Shown here piece by piece: positions 9,493-17,579 of a DNA stretch of 49,734 nt. The stretch is from an uncultured Bacteroidota bacterium (GTDB taxonomy: Bacteria; Bacteroidota; Bacteroidia; Bacteroidales; WCHB1-69). The stretch spans positions 1 to 49,734 of the forward strand of contig CACXUB010000010.1 of NCBI GenBank assembly GCA_902770735.1, read 5' to 3'. The translations under genes were made by a program, and so were the position numbers. Positions within the stretch are counted from its first letter, which is position 1. Each line of letters opens with the position of its first letter. The notes below the pieces were generated by a model, which was given only the letters and a program-made list of their open reading frames with translations, had not been told where the DNA came from and ran no database searches.

Positions 9493-9550
9493 GCTATTAG
9501 CCATTGGCTTTTAGCGGATAAAATAAAGCTAAAAGCTAATAGCCAATAGC
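9493..9550. terminator. Imperfect inverted repeat between convergent genes
   Basis: Arms of 23 nt at 9493-9515 and 9528-9550 pair with three mismatches around a 12-nt loop. Both arms are built from 7-nt words such as TTAGCTA and TTGGCTT. The right arm overlaps the last codons and TAG of the peptidase gene. It likely terminates transcription from both sides. Confidence 0.55.
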
Positions 9551-11287
9551 TAATTTCCGGATGAATTCGTGGCCGTCGGTTGTTCTGAAATGCAGGAAAT
9601 AGTTTCCGGCCGGGAGGTCGCGGATATCTAATCGGAATGTCCCGGTCTGCAAGGGTGAATCATTATTCGCGCTTACGAGACGGCCGCGCAGGTCGTACAA
9701 AGCCATTTCCGTGATTTCCATCCCGCCGTCCACCTCTACGGTGACGAAATCCTTCGCGGGATTCGGGTAAACGCTTACGCGGTTTTCGTAGCTGTCAATG
9801 CCGACTCCTGTGGTCAATTGCACGTCCTGCACCAGTTTTTGGCCGTCCGCCACGGTGGTGACGATGGTTTTGGGCAGGTAACCCTCCGCCGAGTAGGTGA
9901 CGGCATATTGCCCGGCCTTGATGGGACGGTGGTAATCGCCATTGGGCAGGGAGGTCTCCACATAGGAGTGGTCGAGGTCGTGGTTGGCGATATAGACGAG
10001 CGCCTCCAGCGGTTCGCCGGTCAGCGAGTCGGTGACCGTGCCGTGGATGCCGTTGTCCGCTTCGGCGATGAAGTTCAGCAGCGCTTGTCTGATGTAGCCC
10101 CAGTAATTCGGTAAAGAGTTGGTGGACTGCACTTTATTGTCGCCGACCTCGATGGTGACGTGGCGCGTGCCGAGGTACCAGTTGTGGTAATCCTGCATGG
10201 AGCCGGTGATGACGTACCAGTCGCCGCCCTCCGTGACACCGTCGTTTTCCTCGTTCATGTAATTGGAGTTGTAATGCTGGCACGTGTCGGCGAATTGGTG
10301 GCCGACGAGTTCCCACCAGGCGGCGTCGGCGTGGCTGTGCTGCCAACTGGACCACGTGTCCCACGGATAGTTGAAGACCTCCGCGCCGCCGTGGAAGTTG
10401 GCGGCCAGGGTGAAGTCGTGCGCCTGCATGAACTGCATCATCGCCTGCACCTCGGGCTCGTCCTCGTTTTCCTTCGTCGGGTTCTGCCCCGCCTGCGGGA
10501 ACGAACGGTTCAGATCTACGCCGTGACGGTTCGAACGGATAGATACTGGCGAGGTGTTGATCTGGTTATCGGACGTGTAGTAGGTGCCGTCAGGATTGTG
10601 CAACGGACAGATCCAAATGTCGATGCTGTTGACCAAATCGGTAGCGTATGTATTTGAGTTGTAATTTGTTAGAAGATAGTCGATGAGCCGTAGCATCATA
10701 TAGTAGCCGAGCACTTCGTCACCGTGGATGGTGGAGGTGTAAAAGACGGACGGCTTGCCCTCGCGGTCGCTGAGGTTGTTGCTGATGTGCGCCACCAGGA
10801 TCTTGTGGTGATCGGGCGTGTCGTCCAGGATGGTGTCGATTTCGCACAGCTGCGGGTAGCGCGTGCGGAAGGTGTCCATCGCGGCGAGATAGGTGCTGTA
10901 GGTCGGGTAGCGGTTCCAACTGGCGGTCAGCTGCCCGTAGTTCTGCGCCATCTGCACGTAGGCACGGGTCTGCGGCACGGTCGTGAAGGGGATGTCCTTC
11001 GATAGGAAGTTGTCGAAGTCTTTGTACGACAGACAGATGCGCGTGTTGAACGTGTTGTTGCCGGTGCGCTGCACGCGGTCCACGGAAAATTCGTGTGACA
11101 GGGTGTTCAGCGTGGCGGCGTCCACCACGGTCTCGATGTAGGTCTCGGGATAGGTGAGCGTGGTGTTCTGCGCCGTGGCCGTGACGGCGATGAGGATGGC
11201 GAAGAGGGTGATGATCCCAACACGGCGCGCCGGGTTGACATGTTTCGGACTTATAGCCCTTTTGGAAAAACGGTTCATATAAATCAT
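9536..11287 (-). CDS. Secreted M14 zinc carboxypeptidase with T9SS sorting domain
   Basis: A 583-aa protein with a signal peptide whose hydrophobic core is GIITLFAILIAVTATA, ending before Gln. The M14 catalytic domain (about 115-405) has zinc ligands in the HGDE motif near residue 188, an NRHGVDLNRSFP substrate-binding motif near 252, a late FHGG His near 298 and the catalytic Glu in TIEVGD near 380. A carboxypeptidase regulatory-like domain follows (about 410-495). The last 80 residues are a Por secretion-type sorting domain (VYPNPAKD ... LRGRLV ... LPAGNYFLHF). The enzyme is exported by the type IX system and attached to or released from the cell surface. The start could also be 9 nt downstream. 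The final LAIGY is encoded by the 7-nt repeat tract. Confidence 0.93.
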   Translation of the reverse strand: MIYMNRFSKRAISPKHVNPARRVGIITLFAILIAVTATAQNTTLTYPETYIETVVDAATLNTLSHEFSVDRVQRTGNNTFNTRICLSYKDFDNFLSKDIPFTTVPQTRAYVQMAQNYGQLTASWNRYPTYSTYLAAMDTFRTRYPQLCEIDTILDDTPDHHKILVAHISNNLSDREGKPSVFYTSTIHGDEVLGYYMMLRLIDYLLTNYNSNTYATDLVNSIDIWICPLHNPDGTYYTSDNQINTSPVSIRSNRHGVDLNRSFPQAGQNPTKENEDEPEVQAMMQFMQAHDFTLAANFHGGAEVFNYPWDTWSSWQHSHADAAWWELVGHQFADTCQHYNSNYMNEENDGVTEGGDWYVITGSMQDYHNWYLGTRHVTIEVGDNKVQSTNSLPNYWGYIRQALLNFIAEADNGIHGTVTDSLTGEPLEALVYIANHDLDHSYVETSLPNGDYHRPIKAGQYAVTYSAEGYLPKTIVTTVADGQKLVQDVQLTTGVGIDSYENRVSVYPNPAKDFVTVEVDGGMEITEMALYDLRGRLVSANNDSPLQTGTFRLDIRDLPAGNYFLHFRTTDGHEFIRKLAIGY

Positions 11288-11304
11288 AATCTTTCGTAAT
11301 ATCT

Positions 11305-11336
11305 TAAACTCTAAACTCTAAACCCTAAACCTTTAA
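11305..11336. repeat. 7-nt tandem repeat tract (TAAACTC / TAAACCC)
   Basis: Four to five copies of a 7-nt word with small changes (TAAACTC, TAAACTC, TAAACCC, TAAACCT). The tract overlaps the stop codon of uvrC and its last Lys-Val codons and lies 18 nt before the peptidase start. Confidence 0.8.
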
Positions 11337-13106
11337 CAGATATGCCTTGAGGTCCGCGGCTTTCTTCGGACCGATGACCTTGGCGAGGTCGGCTTCAGGG
11401 GCGGCTTTGATTTTCGCTATGGTTTTAAATTCTTTCAACAATCTGGTTTTGAGTACTTTACCGATCCCTGGCGCGTCGTCGAGGATGGAGGCGATGCTGG
11501 TCTTGCTGCGGCGTTTGCGGTGGTGGGTGATGCCGAAGCGGTGCACCTCGTCGCGCACGTGCTGCAGCAGCTTCTGTGCCTCGGAGCGTTTGTCGATATA
11601 GACGGGCACGTCGTCGCCCACCTTGTAGATGTCTTCCAACCGTTTGGCGATACCCACCATCATGAGCCGGTCTTCGATGTGGAGGGCGATGATGGCGTTC
11701 CAGGCGGCGTGGAGTTGTCCTTTGCCGCCGTCGATGACCACGAGGTCTGGCAGCGGTTTCTCCTCCTCTAACAGGCGATGGTAGCGGCGGTAGATGACCT
11801 CCTCCATGGAGGCGAAGTCATCGGCGCCGACCACGGTTTTGATGTTGAAGTGGCGGTATTCGCTTTTGGCGGGTTTCCCGTCGATGAAGCAGCTCATTGC
11901 GGCCACGGGTTCCTCACCCTGGGTGTTGGAGTTGTCGAAGCATTCGATGCGGCGCGGCAGCGTCTTCATGCCGAGGGCTTCCTGCAGCGCCTGCAGCACG
12001 CGGATGTTGCGCCGCTCGGGGTCGGCGAGATCCTGCCGTTTCTTCTTTTCTAGCATGTAGAAATGGGCGTTTCGCGTGGCCAACTCCAGCAGTTTGTGCT
12101 TGTCGCCGCGCTGCGGTACCTGCAGATCCCAGTCGTCGGGGGCGATTTCCGGCGTGAAAGGCACCAGCAGGGTGGGGGAGAGGCCGCCTAAACGCTCCCG
12201 AATTTCCAGGATGGCCGTCCAGAGCGCATCCTCGCGGGTGGTCTCCAGGCGGTTGTCGATTTCGAGGGTCTGCGCTTGCACCACCGCCCCGTCCAAAACC
12301 CGTAAAAAACTGACATATATGCAGTTGTCGTCTTCTTCCATCCCGAAAACATCCATATCGGTGAGCGACGGGTTCACGACCACCGACTTGACAATGAAGT
12401 TCTCTAAAGTGTCGATTTTGCGTTTCACCTCGGCGGCCTGCTCGAATTTCCATTCGTCGGCCAGGCCCATCATCTCCTCGCGCAGTTGCCGCAACACCTC
12501 CTTGCGGTTGCCCTTGAGGATCTGCATGGTCTTGTCAACGTTTTGTCGGTATTCCTCGGTGGTGATGAGATCGCAGCACGGGGCGGCGCACTTTTTGATT
12601 TGGTATTGTATGCAGGGACGGTCGTTGTGCTTCAGGATCTTGCAGTTGCGCAGCGGGAACATGTCGTGGATGAGGTCGAGCAGTATATTCATCTGTTTTA
12701 CAGAAGAATACGGCCCGAAGAGGTGCATGGAGGCGGGGTCGGGATGGCGCGTGGGGAAGACCCTCGCGAACGGTTCCCGCGTGACGGCGATCCACGGGTA
12801 GGACTTGTCGTCCTTGAGCATGATGTTGTATTTGGGCTTGAACTCCTTGATCATGCTGTTCTCCAACAGCAGCGCCTCCCATTCGGTATCGACCACCACG
12901 GTCTGGATGTCGCGGATTTTGGTCACCAGCATCCGCACCTTGGGGGAGTCGTGGTCCTTGTTGAAGTAGGAGGAGACCCGCCGTTTCAGCCGTTTGGCCT
13001 TGCCGACGTAGATCACCGTGCCGCTGTCGTCGTAGAAGCGGTACACGCCGGGCTTCTCCGGCAGTGACCGGAGGATCAGCATGATGTTGTCGGGGGTCTC
13101 TTTCAT
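11325..13106 (-). CDS. uvrC: Excinuclease ABC subunit C
   Basis: A 593-aa UvrC, close to the usual 600. The N-terminal GIY-YIG nuclease domain is visible (PGVYRFYDD ... VIYVGKAKRLKRRV, residues 15-43). A UVR motif for UvrB contact lies near residues 200-235. The RNase H-like 5' nuclease half contains ECFDNSNTQG and VIDGGKGQLHAA. A helix-hairpin-helix pair sits at the end (DDAPGIGKVLKTRLL). UvrC makes the dual incisions in nucleotide excision repair. It is the third gene of a likely operon after two kinase-like genes, about 40 bp downstream of the second. The C-terminus runs into the 7-nt repeat tract. Confidence 0.97.
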   Translation of the reverse strand: MKETPDNIMLILRSLPEKPGVYRFYDDSGTVIYVGKAKRLKRRVSSYFNKDHDSPKVRMLVTKIRDIQTVVVDTEWEALLLENSMIKEFKPKYNIMLKDDKSYPWIAVTREPFARVFPTRHPDPASMHLFGPYSSVKQMNILLDLIHDMFPLRNCKILKHNDRPCIQYQIKKCAAPCCDLITTEEYRQNVDKTMQILKGNRKEVLRQLREEMMGLADEWKFEQAAEVKRKIDTLENFIVKSVVVNPSLTDMDVFGMEEDDNCIYVSFLRVLDGAVVQAQTLEIDNRLETTREDALWTAILEIRERLGGLSPTLLVPFTPEIAPDDWDLQVPQRGDKHKLLELATRNAHFYMLEKKKRQDLADPERRNIRVLQALQEALGMKTLPRRIECFDNSNTQGEEPVAAMSCFIDGKPAKSEYRHFNIKTVVGADDFASMEEVIYRRYHRLLEEEKPLPDLVVIDGGKGQLHAAWNAIIALHIEDRLMMVGIAKRLEDIYKVGDDVPVYIDKRSEAQKLLQHVRDEVHRFGITHHRKRRSKTSIASILDDAPGIGKVLKTRLLKEFKTIAKIKAAPEADLAKVIGPKKAADLKAYLLKV

Positions 13107-13148
13107 TGTTTTGGCCGCGCTGCGAGGGGATGACGGATAGGATTCCCG

Positions 13149-13778
13149 TTATAGTTCGGGGTATTTCCGCCGCACGTTCTCGGCGAGGAACCGCGCCACC
13201 TGGTCGGTGGTGAAGCCCGACACGTTGATGACCATGTCGTAGTTGCGGGCATCGTAGCGGGAGGTGCCGGCAAAGGATTTCGTGTAGTTCTCGCGGGCCT
13301 TGTCGGCGCGTTCCATGATCTCGCGGGCGCCTTGCTCGTCCACGTTTTGCCGTTCCATCAGCCGTTTGACGCGGCATTCGGGGTCGGCGATGATGAGCAG
13401 CCGCATGGCGTCGGGGTTGTCCTTGAAAATGTGGAAGCCGGTGCGCCCCACGATGATGCAGGACTCCTGTGACGCGAGGTCTTTCAGGAGCTGTTCCTCC
13501 TCCTGGTAGAGTTGTTTCGAATCGACCTCGAAGGATTCGTAGGCGATGGCGGCCGTGGTGCCGAACTGCTTGTAGAAGCGGCAGAAGTCGGCCCACCAAC
13601 CCGGTTTCGTGGCCTTGATCTTTTCGACATCTTCCTCGGTGAGGTTGTATTTCTCGCGGATGGTTGCGAGGATCTCCTTGCCATAGACTTTCACGCCGAG
13701 CAGTTCGCCCAGTTTTTCGGCGATCTCCTTTCCGCCGGAGCCCGCCTCGCGGTTGATGGTGATGACGAATTTGGACAT
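13149..13778 (-). CDS. Cytidylate kinase-like family protein (copy 2)
   Basis: A 209-aa P-loop kinase-like protein opening with VITINREAGSGGKEIAEKLG, the Walker A region of the cytidylate kinase-like family (PF13189 type). Further conserved pieces are SCIIVGRTGFHIF near residue 110 and RYDARNYDMVINV near residue 177. It is a close paralogue of the upstream gene, with aligned motifs throughout, so the two arose by tandem duplication. The substrate is not known for this subfamily; a nucleotide monophosphate is a reasonable guess. The gene lies between its paralogue (17 bp upstream) and uvrC, likely in one operon. Confidence 0.85.
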   Translation of the reverse strand: MSKFVITINREAGSGGKEIAEKLGELLGVKVYGKEILATIREKYNLTEEDVEKIKATKPGWWADFCRFYKQFGTTAAIAYESFEVDSKQLYQEEEQLLKDLASQESCIIVGRTGFHIFKDNPDAMRLLIIADPECRVKRLMERQNVDEQGAREIMERADKARENYTKSFAGTSRYDARNYDMVINVSGFTTDQVARFLAENVRRKYPEL

Positions 13779-13795
13779 TGTTAGGTTAAAGGGTT

Positions 13796-14434
13796 TTATA
13801 GGGTGTATTTCAGTCGGATGTTGTTGACGAGGAATTTCGCCACCTGGTCGGTGGTGAAGGGGGTGACGTTGATGACGAAGTCGTAGTTGCGGGCATCGTA
13901 ACGGGAGACGCCGGCGAAGGTTTTCGTGAAGTTCTCGCGGGCTTTGTCGAGTTCCTCGATCTTTTTGCGCGCTTCTTTTTCGTCAAGGTTGTTCTTTTTC
14001 ATCATGCGTTCCATCCGATGTTCCATATCGGCGATGAGGAATATCCGGATAGTGTCGGGGGTGTCTTTGAAGACATGGAAGCCGGTGCGGCCCACGATGA
14101 TGCAGGATTCTTGTTCGGCGAGGTCTCGCAGGGCTTTGGCCTCGGCGTGGTAGAGCTGCTGGGAGTTCACCTTGGAATTTTCGTCGGCGGTGGAGGCGGT
14201 GGCGCCGAACTGCTTGTAGAAGCGGCAGAATTCCGTCCACCAGTTGGGCTTTGAAGCTTTGATTTCCTCCGCTTCTTTTGGCGTGAGTTTGAACTTTTCC
14301 AAGATATGGGCGAGGAAGGTCTTGTCATAGAGCTTGATGTTGAGCATTTCGCTGACTTTCTCGGCGATTTCGTGCCCCCCGGTTCCCGCTTCGCGGTTAA
14401 TGGTGATGATGAATTTGGGCTTTTCCATATTCAA
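13796..14434 (-). CDS. Cytidylate kinase-like family protein (copy 1)
   Basis: A 212-aa paralogue of the next gene, with the same motif order: FIITINREAGTGGHEIAEKV as the P-loop, SCIIVGRTGFHVF in the middle and RYDARNYDFVINV near the end. It is the first gene of the probable operon with its paralogue and uvrC. The -7 box lies about 30 nt before the ATG, and the whole short leader is a 7-nt repeat tract. It is less GC-rich than the second copy, consistent with divergence after duplication. Confidence 0.85.
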   Translation of the reverse strand: MNMEKPKFIITINREAGTGGHEIAEKVSEMLNIKLYDKTFLAHILEKFKLTPKEAEEIKASKPNWWTEFCRFYKQFGATASTADENSKVNSQQLYHAEAKALRDLAEQESCIIVGRTGFHVFKDTPDTIRIFLIADMEHRMERMMKKNNLDEKEARKKIEELDKARENFTKTFAGVSRYDARNYDFVINVTPFTTDQVAKFLVNNIRLKYTL

Positions 14435-14463
14435 GTTTAGGGTTTAAGGTTTAGAGTTCAGGG
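14434..14463. repeat. 7-nt tandem repeat tract (GTTTAGG-type) in a 5' leader
   Basis: Four degenerate 7-nt copies (AGTTTAG, GGTTTAA, GGTTTAG, AGTTCAG on the plus strand). It fills the leader between the minus-strand -7 box and the first kinase-like gene. Confidence 0.75.
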
Positions 14464-14465
14464 CG

Positions 14466-14473
14466 CAAAAATA
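14466..14473 (-). promoter_or_regulatory. -7 element of the kinase-like/uvrC operon
   Basis: Minus-strand TATTTTTG followed by CGCC, about 30 nt before the ATG at 14434. Confidence 0.7.
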
Positions 14474-14510
14474 CAATTTTTTTGGTGTTTGAGAATATCC
14501 CATTATTGTG

Positions 14511-14518
14511 TATTTTTG
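14511..14518 (+). promoter_or_regulatory. -7 element of the RsmI-type gene
   Basis: TATTTTTG followed by CCGCC, divergent from the preceding promoter. The leader to the ATG is about 90 nt and is half occupied by a 7-nt repeat tract. Confidence 0.7.
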
Positions 14519-14558
14519 CCGCCCGAAATAATCCATAAACGTTACTCCCAGTACCCCT

Positions 14559-14609
14559 ATTAACCCACTAACCTTCTAACCCATTAACCTTCTAACCCAT
14601 TAACCATTA
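14559..14609. repeat. 7-nt tandem repeat tract (TAACCCA / TAACCTT) in a 5' leader
   Basis: About seven degenerate copies of TTAACCC-like words; the 14-nt unit CTAACCCATTAACC is repeated. It ends 3 nt before the ATG of the methyltransferase gene. Confidence 0.8.
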
Positions 14610-14611
14610 TT

Positions 14612-15331
14612 ATGAACTACGGCAAGCTATACCTCATCCCCACTCCCATTGCGGAGGGTGCGTTTGAAACCTTTTTCCCGACGGTGAACGCGGATGCGAT
14701 CAACGAAACGGACTACTATATTGTGGAGGCGTTGCGGACGGCGCGGCGTTTCCTTCGGTATGCGGGCATCAAGAAGCCCATTGACGAATTGACCTTCTTC
14801 GAGCTGAACGAGCACACGCAGGGGGTGGAGATCAACGATTTCCTGCAACCTTGTCTGGAGGGCAAGAACGTGGGGGTGATGTCGGAGGCGGGGGTGCCGT
14901 GCGTGGCCGACCCCGGTCACAAGGCGGTGGAGAAGGCGCATCAGTTGGGCATCGAGGTGGTGCCGTTGATCGGTCCCAGCTCGCTGATCCTCGCGCTGAT
15001 GGGCAGCGGCATGAACGGACAGAGTTTCGTGTTCCACGGGTATCTGCCGTCGGAGCAGTACGACCGGGAGAAGCGGTTGAAGGAGTTGGAGGCGGTGGCG
15101 GTGAAGACGGGGCAGACGCAGATGTTCATCGAGACACCGTACCGCAACAACCGGATGACGGCCTCGATCTGCAACGTGCTGCAGCCGGCCACGCGGGTCT
15201 GCATCGCCGCGAACCTTACGGCCGAAAATGCGCTGTTGAGGACGCAATCGGTGTCGAAATGGCGGAAATATTTCGAGAAAGAGGAGAACCAGTTGGGGAA
15301 AGTGCCGTGTATATACCTAATTAACAGATAG
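14612..15331 (+). CDS. RsmI-family SAM-dependent methyltransferase
   Basis: A 239-aa tetrapyrrole-methylase-fold protein. It carries YLIPTPIAEGA at the start, the motif GVMSEAGVPCVADPG near residue 88 and IGPSSLILALMGSGMNGQSFVFHGYLP near residues 125-150, all typical of RsmI/YraL. RsmI adds a 2'-O-methyl group to C1402 of 16S rRNA. Bacteroidota carry a diverged RsmI-like paralogue of this kind, so the substrate is inferred rather than certain. The gene is monocistronic and followed by the tRNA pair with its own promoter. Confidence 0.85.
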   Translation: MNYGKLYLIPTPIAEGAFETFFPTVNADAINETDYYIVEALRTARRFLRYAGIKKPIDELTFFELNEHTQGVEINDFLQPCLEGKNVGVMSEAGVPCVADPGHKAVEKAHQLGIEVVPLIGPSSLILALMGSGMNGQSFVFHGYLPSEQYDREKRLKELEAVAVKTGQTQMFIETPYRNNRMTASICNVLQPATRVCIAANLTAENALLRTQSVSKWRKYFEKEENQLGKVPCIYLINR

Positions 15332-15374
15332 ATAAAAATTTTCATCGAAAGTGTCGGGGATAAAGAAAAAAGTG

Positions 15375-15382
15375 TATTTTTG
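15375..15382 (+). promoter_or_regulatory. -7 element of the tRNA operon
   Basis: TATTTTTG followed by CGCC, about 42 nt before tRNA-Leu. Confidence 0.65.
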
Positions 15383-15423
15383 CGCCGTCATTTTCGGATG
15401 ACACGTTCATTGGAAAATGTGCT

Positions 15424-15506
15424 GCCATGGTGGTGGAATGGTAGACACGAGGGACTTAAAATCCCTTGCCCGCAAGGGCGTGTGGGTTCAAGTCCCACCC
15501 GTGGTA
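15424..15506 (+). tRNA. tRNA-Leu (anticodon UAA)
   Basis: An 83-nt class II tRNA. The acceptor arm is GCCATGG paired with CCGTGGT. The anticodon stem AGGGA/TCCCT encloses the loop CTTAAAA, giving anticodon TAA. A long variable arm (TTGCCCGCAAGGGCG region) and a T arm GTGGG-TTCAAGT-CCCAC are present. The 3' CCA is not encoded. Confidence 0.95.
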
Positions 15507-15512
15507 CGACAA

Positions 15513-15585
<73 letters not shown>

Positions 15586-15595
15586 CTTCTTCAGC

Positions 15596-15625
15596 AAAAA
15601 GCCCAATCGAAAGGTTGGGCTTTTT
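15596..15625 (+). terminator. Intrinsic terminator after the tRNA operon
   Basis: AGCCCAATC and GGTTGGGCT pair around a GAAA loop, followed by a T run and preceded by an A run, so it could also act on the other strand. Confidence 0.85.
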
Positions 15626-15685
15626 CATTTTAAATCGCTGAAAATCAAGAGCGTATTTTTCGGGCTTTCCAAATCGAATGGTATT

Positions 15686-15732
15686 TGCTACTCGCAGAAA
15701 AATCCCCTATTTTCCATTTTTCCCTATTTTTG
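15686..15732 (+). promoter_or_regulatory. Palindrome-28-TAnnTTTG promoter of the DUF2779 gene
   Basis: The palindrome-like TGCTACTCGCA at 15686-15696 is followed after exactly 28 nt by TATTTTTG at 15725-15732. No -33 TTTG element is evident. One of seven copies of this arrangement in the window. Confidence 0.8.
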
Positions 15733-15741
15733 CCGCGTCAT

Positions 15742-15762
15742 TTAATTCTTAATTCTTAATTC
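15742..15762. repeat. Three exact copies of TTAATTC in the 5' leader
   Basis: A 7-nt word repeated three times without change, ending 3 nt before the start codon of the DUF2779 gene. Confidence 0.85.
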
Positions 15763-15765
15763 GTC

Positions 15766-17274
15766 ATGTCTGGTCTTTCAAAATCCAAATACACCAATTT
15801 CCGCAAGTGCCCGAAATGCCTTTGGCTGGGCACATATAAGCCGGAAGAACAAGTTGTTGACTCCTCCATGCAGGCACGATTCGATACCGGCACCAGCGTG
15901 GGCGAACTCGCCAAGGGGCTGTTCGGCCCCTACACTGATGTCACCACCAAGACGCCCGACGGGCGTCTCGACATCAAGGCGATGCAGGCCCGCACGCAGC
16001 AGTGTCTCCACGACGGCATCGACAACATCTGTGAGGCGGCATTCTCGTACCGAGGGTGCTACTGCGCGGTGGATGTCCTCCGCAAAACCGACGACGGATA
16101 CGCCATCTACGAGGTGAAAAGCAGCACCTCGGCTGACAAGGAGGTCTATGCGCAGGATGTGGCTTTCCAAAAATGGGTGCTCACCCAGTGCGGTATCACC
16201 GTCACGGGCACCTATCTCGTCTGCATCAACAACCAATATGTGCGGAATGGCGCGCTGGATATCCACCAACTGTTCAGCATCAATGACATTTCGGAGGCGG
16301 TGGCGGTGGAATACCCGCAGGTGGCTGCCAACTGCAAGGCAGCCAAAGCGGTGCTGGACAATCCTGCGGAACCGGCCGTGCCCATCGGACCGCATTGCCA
16401 CGAGCCCTATGGTTGTGGGTTTATGAGCTACTGTATGCGCCAATGTGGTATCCCCGACAATGAACCCACTGTTTTTGATCTTTACAGAGGATCGTTTGAC
16501 AAGCAACTGGAATATGTGCAAAACGGCATCGTCACATTTCCCGACATTGTCAAATCCGGCATCAAACTTACGTCTATGCAGAAAATGCAGGTGGACTGCA
16601 CGATACACGGCACCGCGCACATCGACAAAGTCGCATTGCGCGAATTCCTGAACACGTTGAGTTATCCGATATACCATCTGGACTTCGAGACGATGCAACC
16701 CATTGTCCCACCCTTCGATGACACACGTCCCTACCGGCAGATTCCGTTCCAGTACTCGCTGCACATTGAACACGCCGACGGCACGTTGGAGCACAGGGAG
16801 TTCTTGGGCAACAGTGTGGACGACCCGCGGCGGGCGCTGGCCGAACAGCTCTGCCGCGACATTCCTGCGGACGCCTGTGTGACCGCTTACAACAAGAAAT
16901 TCGAATGCGGCCGTCTCAGCGAGTTGGCGGATACCTTTCCGGATTTAAGTGCGCACCTGTTGAGCATCAGCAACCATATCATCGACCTGCTGACGCCGTT
17001 CCAGAAAGGATATTGTTACTATCCGGCGATGGGTGACGGGTTTTCCATCAAGGCGGTGTTGCCTGCCCTCTTTCCCAGTGACCCCGACTTGGACTATCAC
17101 AACCTGGATGGTTCGGTACACAACGGTGGCGAGGCGATGGACATCTACCCGCGCATCAAGGATATGCCGGCCGACGAGGCCGCCGCTGCCCGCGAGGCCC
17201 TGCTCCGCTACTGCGAACTCGACACCTTCGCGATGGTGAAGGTACTGTCGAAGCTGCGGGAGCTGGCGAAGTGA
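15766..17274 (+). CDS. DUF2779 protein: Cas4-like nuclease fused to DEDD exonuclease-like domain
   Basis: A 502-aa protein. The N-terminal half is a Cas4/RecB-type PD-(D/E)XK nuclease: an early CPKC pair (residues 15-18), the catalytic AIYEVKSSTS near residue 113, and a later cysteine cluster (HCHEPYGCGFMSYC, near 206-221) that could bind an Fe-S cluster. The C-terminal half is the DUF2779 RNase H-like domain, with YHLDFET near residue 303, TAYNKKFECGRL near 371 and RYCELDTFAMV near 480, the three positions of a DEDD exonuclease site. It probably degrades DNA or RNA; the cellular role is unknown. It is controlled by the palindrome-type promoter and followed by a hairpin. Confidence 0.9.
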   Translation: MSGLSKSKYTNFRKCPKCLWLGTYKPEEQVVDSSMQARFDTGTSVGELAKGLFGPYTDVTTKTPDGRLDIKAMQARTQQCLHDGIDNICEAAFSYRGCYCAVDVLRKTDDGYAIYEVKSSTSADKEVYAQDVAFQKWVLTQCGITVTGTYLVCINNQYVRNGALDIHQLFSINDISEAVAVEYPQVAANCKAAKAVLDNPAEPAVPIGPHCHEPYGCGFMSYCMRQCGIPDNEPTVFDLYRGSFDKQLEYVQNGIVTFPDIVKSGIKLTSMQKMQVDCTIHGTAHIDKVALREFLNTLSYPIYHLDFETMQPIVPPFDDTRPYRQIPFQYSLHIEHADGTLEHREFLGNSVDDPRRALAEQLCRDIPADACVTAYNKKFECGRLSELADTFPDLSAHLLSISNHIIDLLTPFQKGYCYYPAMGDGFSIKAVLPALFPSDPDLDYHNLDGSVHNGGEAMDIYPRIKDMPADEAAAAREALLRYCELDTFAMVKVLSKLRELAK

Positions 17275-17301
17275 CCTATGGTTTTCATGCCGTCCCATAG
17301 G
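17275..17301 (+). terminator. Hairpin after the DUF2779 gene
   Basis: CCTATGG (17275-17281) and CCATAGG (17295-17301) can pair around a 13-nt loop just beyond the stop codon. No T run follows, so the terminator call is tentative. Confidence 0.4.
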
Positions 17302-17319
17302 GGATTGGGGTGCGTTATT

Positions 17320-17366
17320 TGCTACTAGCAAAAAACGCACCCCGATTTCATTTCTTCCTATTTTTG
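17320..17366 (+). promoter_or_regulatory. Palindrome-28-TAnnTTTG promoter of the 59-aa gene
   Basis: The perfect palindrome TGCTACTAGCA (extended by T and A on its two sides) at 17320-17330, then exactly 28 nt, then TATTTTTG at 17359-17366. Confidence 0.8.
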
Positions 17367-17393
17367 CCGCGTCAAACCAATAAAATTGAAGAA

Positions 17394-17573
17394 ATGGAAA
17401 AGAACAATCTCAAAGAAGAGGAGTTGAACACGTATGAATGCGAAGTGTATCTTTCACACTGCGCCTGTATCACCAAGTATGTCAAGGCCAAAACACTTGA
17501 AGCCGCCATCGCCTATTTGGAGAAAAAGTACCCGGAGGCGACCTGCGTTATAGAAGCGGACCACTGGAGGTAG
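17394..17573 (+). CDS. Small protein of unknown function (59 aa)
   Basis: The ATG at 17394 is the first start after the promoter's -7 box. The product is acidic at its N-terminus (NNLKEEELNTYECEVYLSHC), contains three cysteines in the YECEVYLSHCACI stretch and a later ATCVIEADHW. I know no family for it. The pattern suggests a compact alpha/beta protein rather than a membrane peptide. It is expressed alone from a palindrome-type promoter; a GC-rich folded stretch follows. Coding is supported by the promoter and a sensible reading frame, not by a known domain. Confidence 0.55.
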   Translation: MEKNNLKEEELNTYECEVYLSHCACITKYVKAKTLEAAIAYLEKKYPEATCVIEADHWR

Positions 17574-17579
17574 TGGGAG

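Noticed and set aside
11305-11336. Telomere-like (CCCTAAA) repeat
   Set aside because: The resemblance is coincidental; the tract belongs to the degenerate 7-nt family and the replicon is bacterial.
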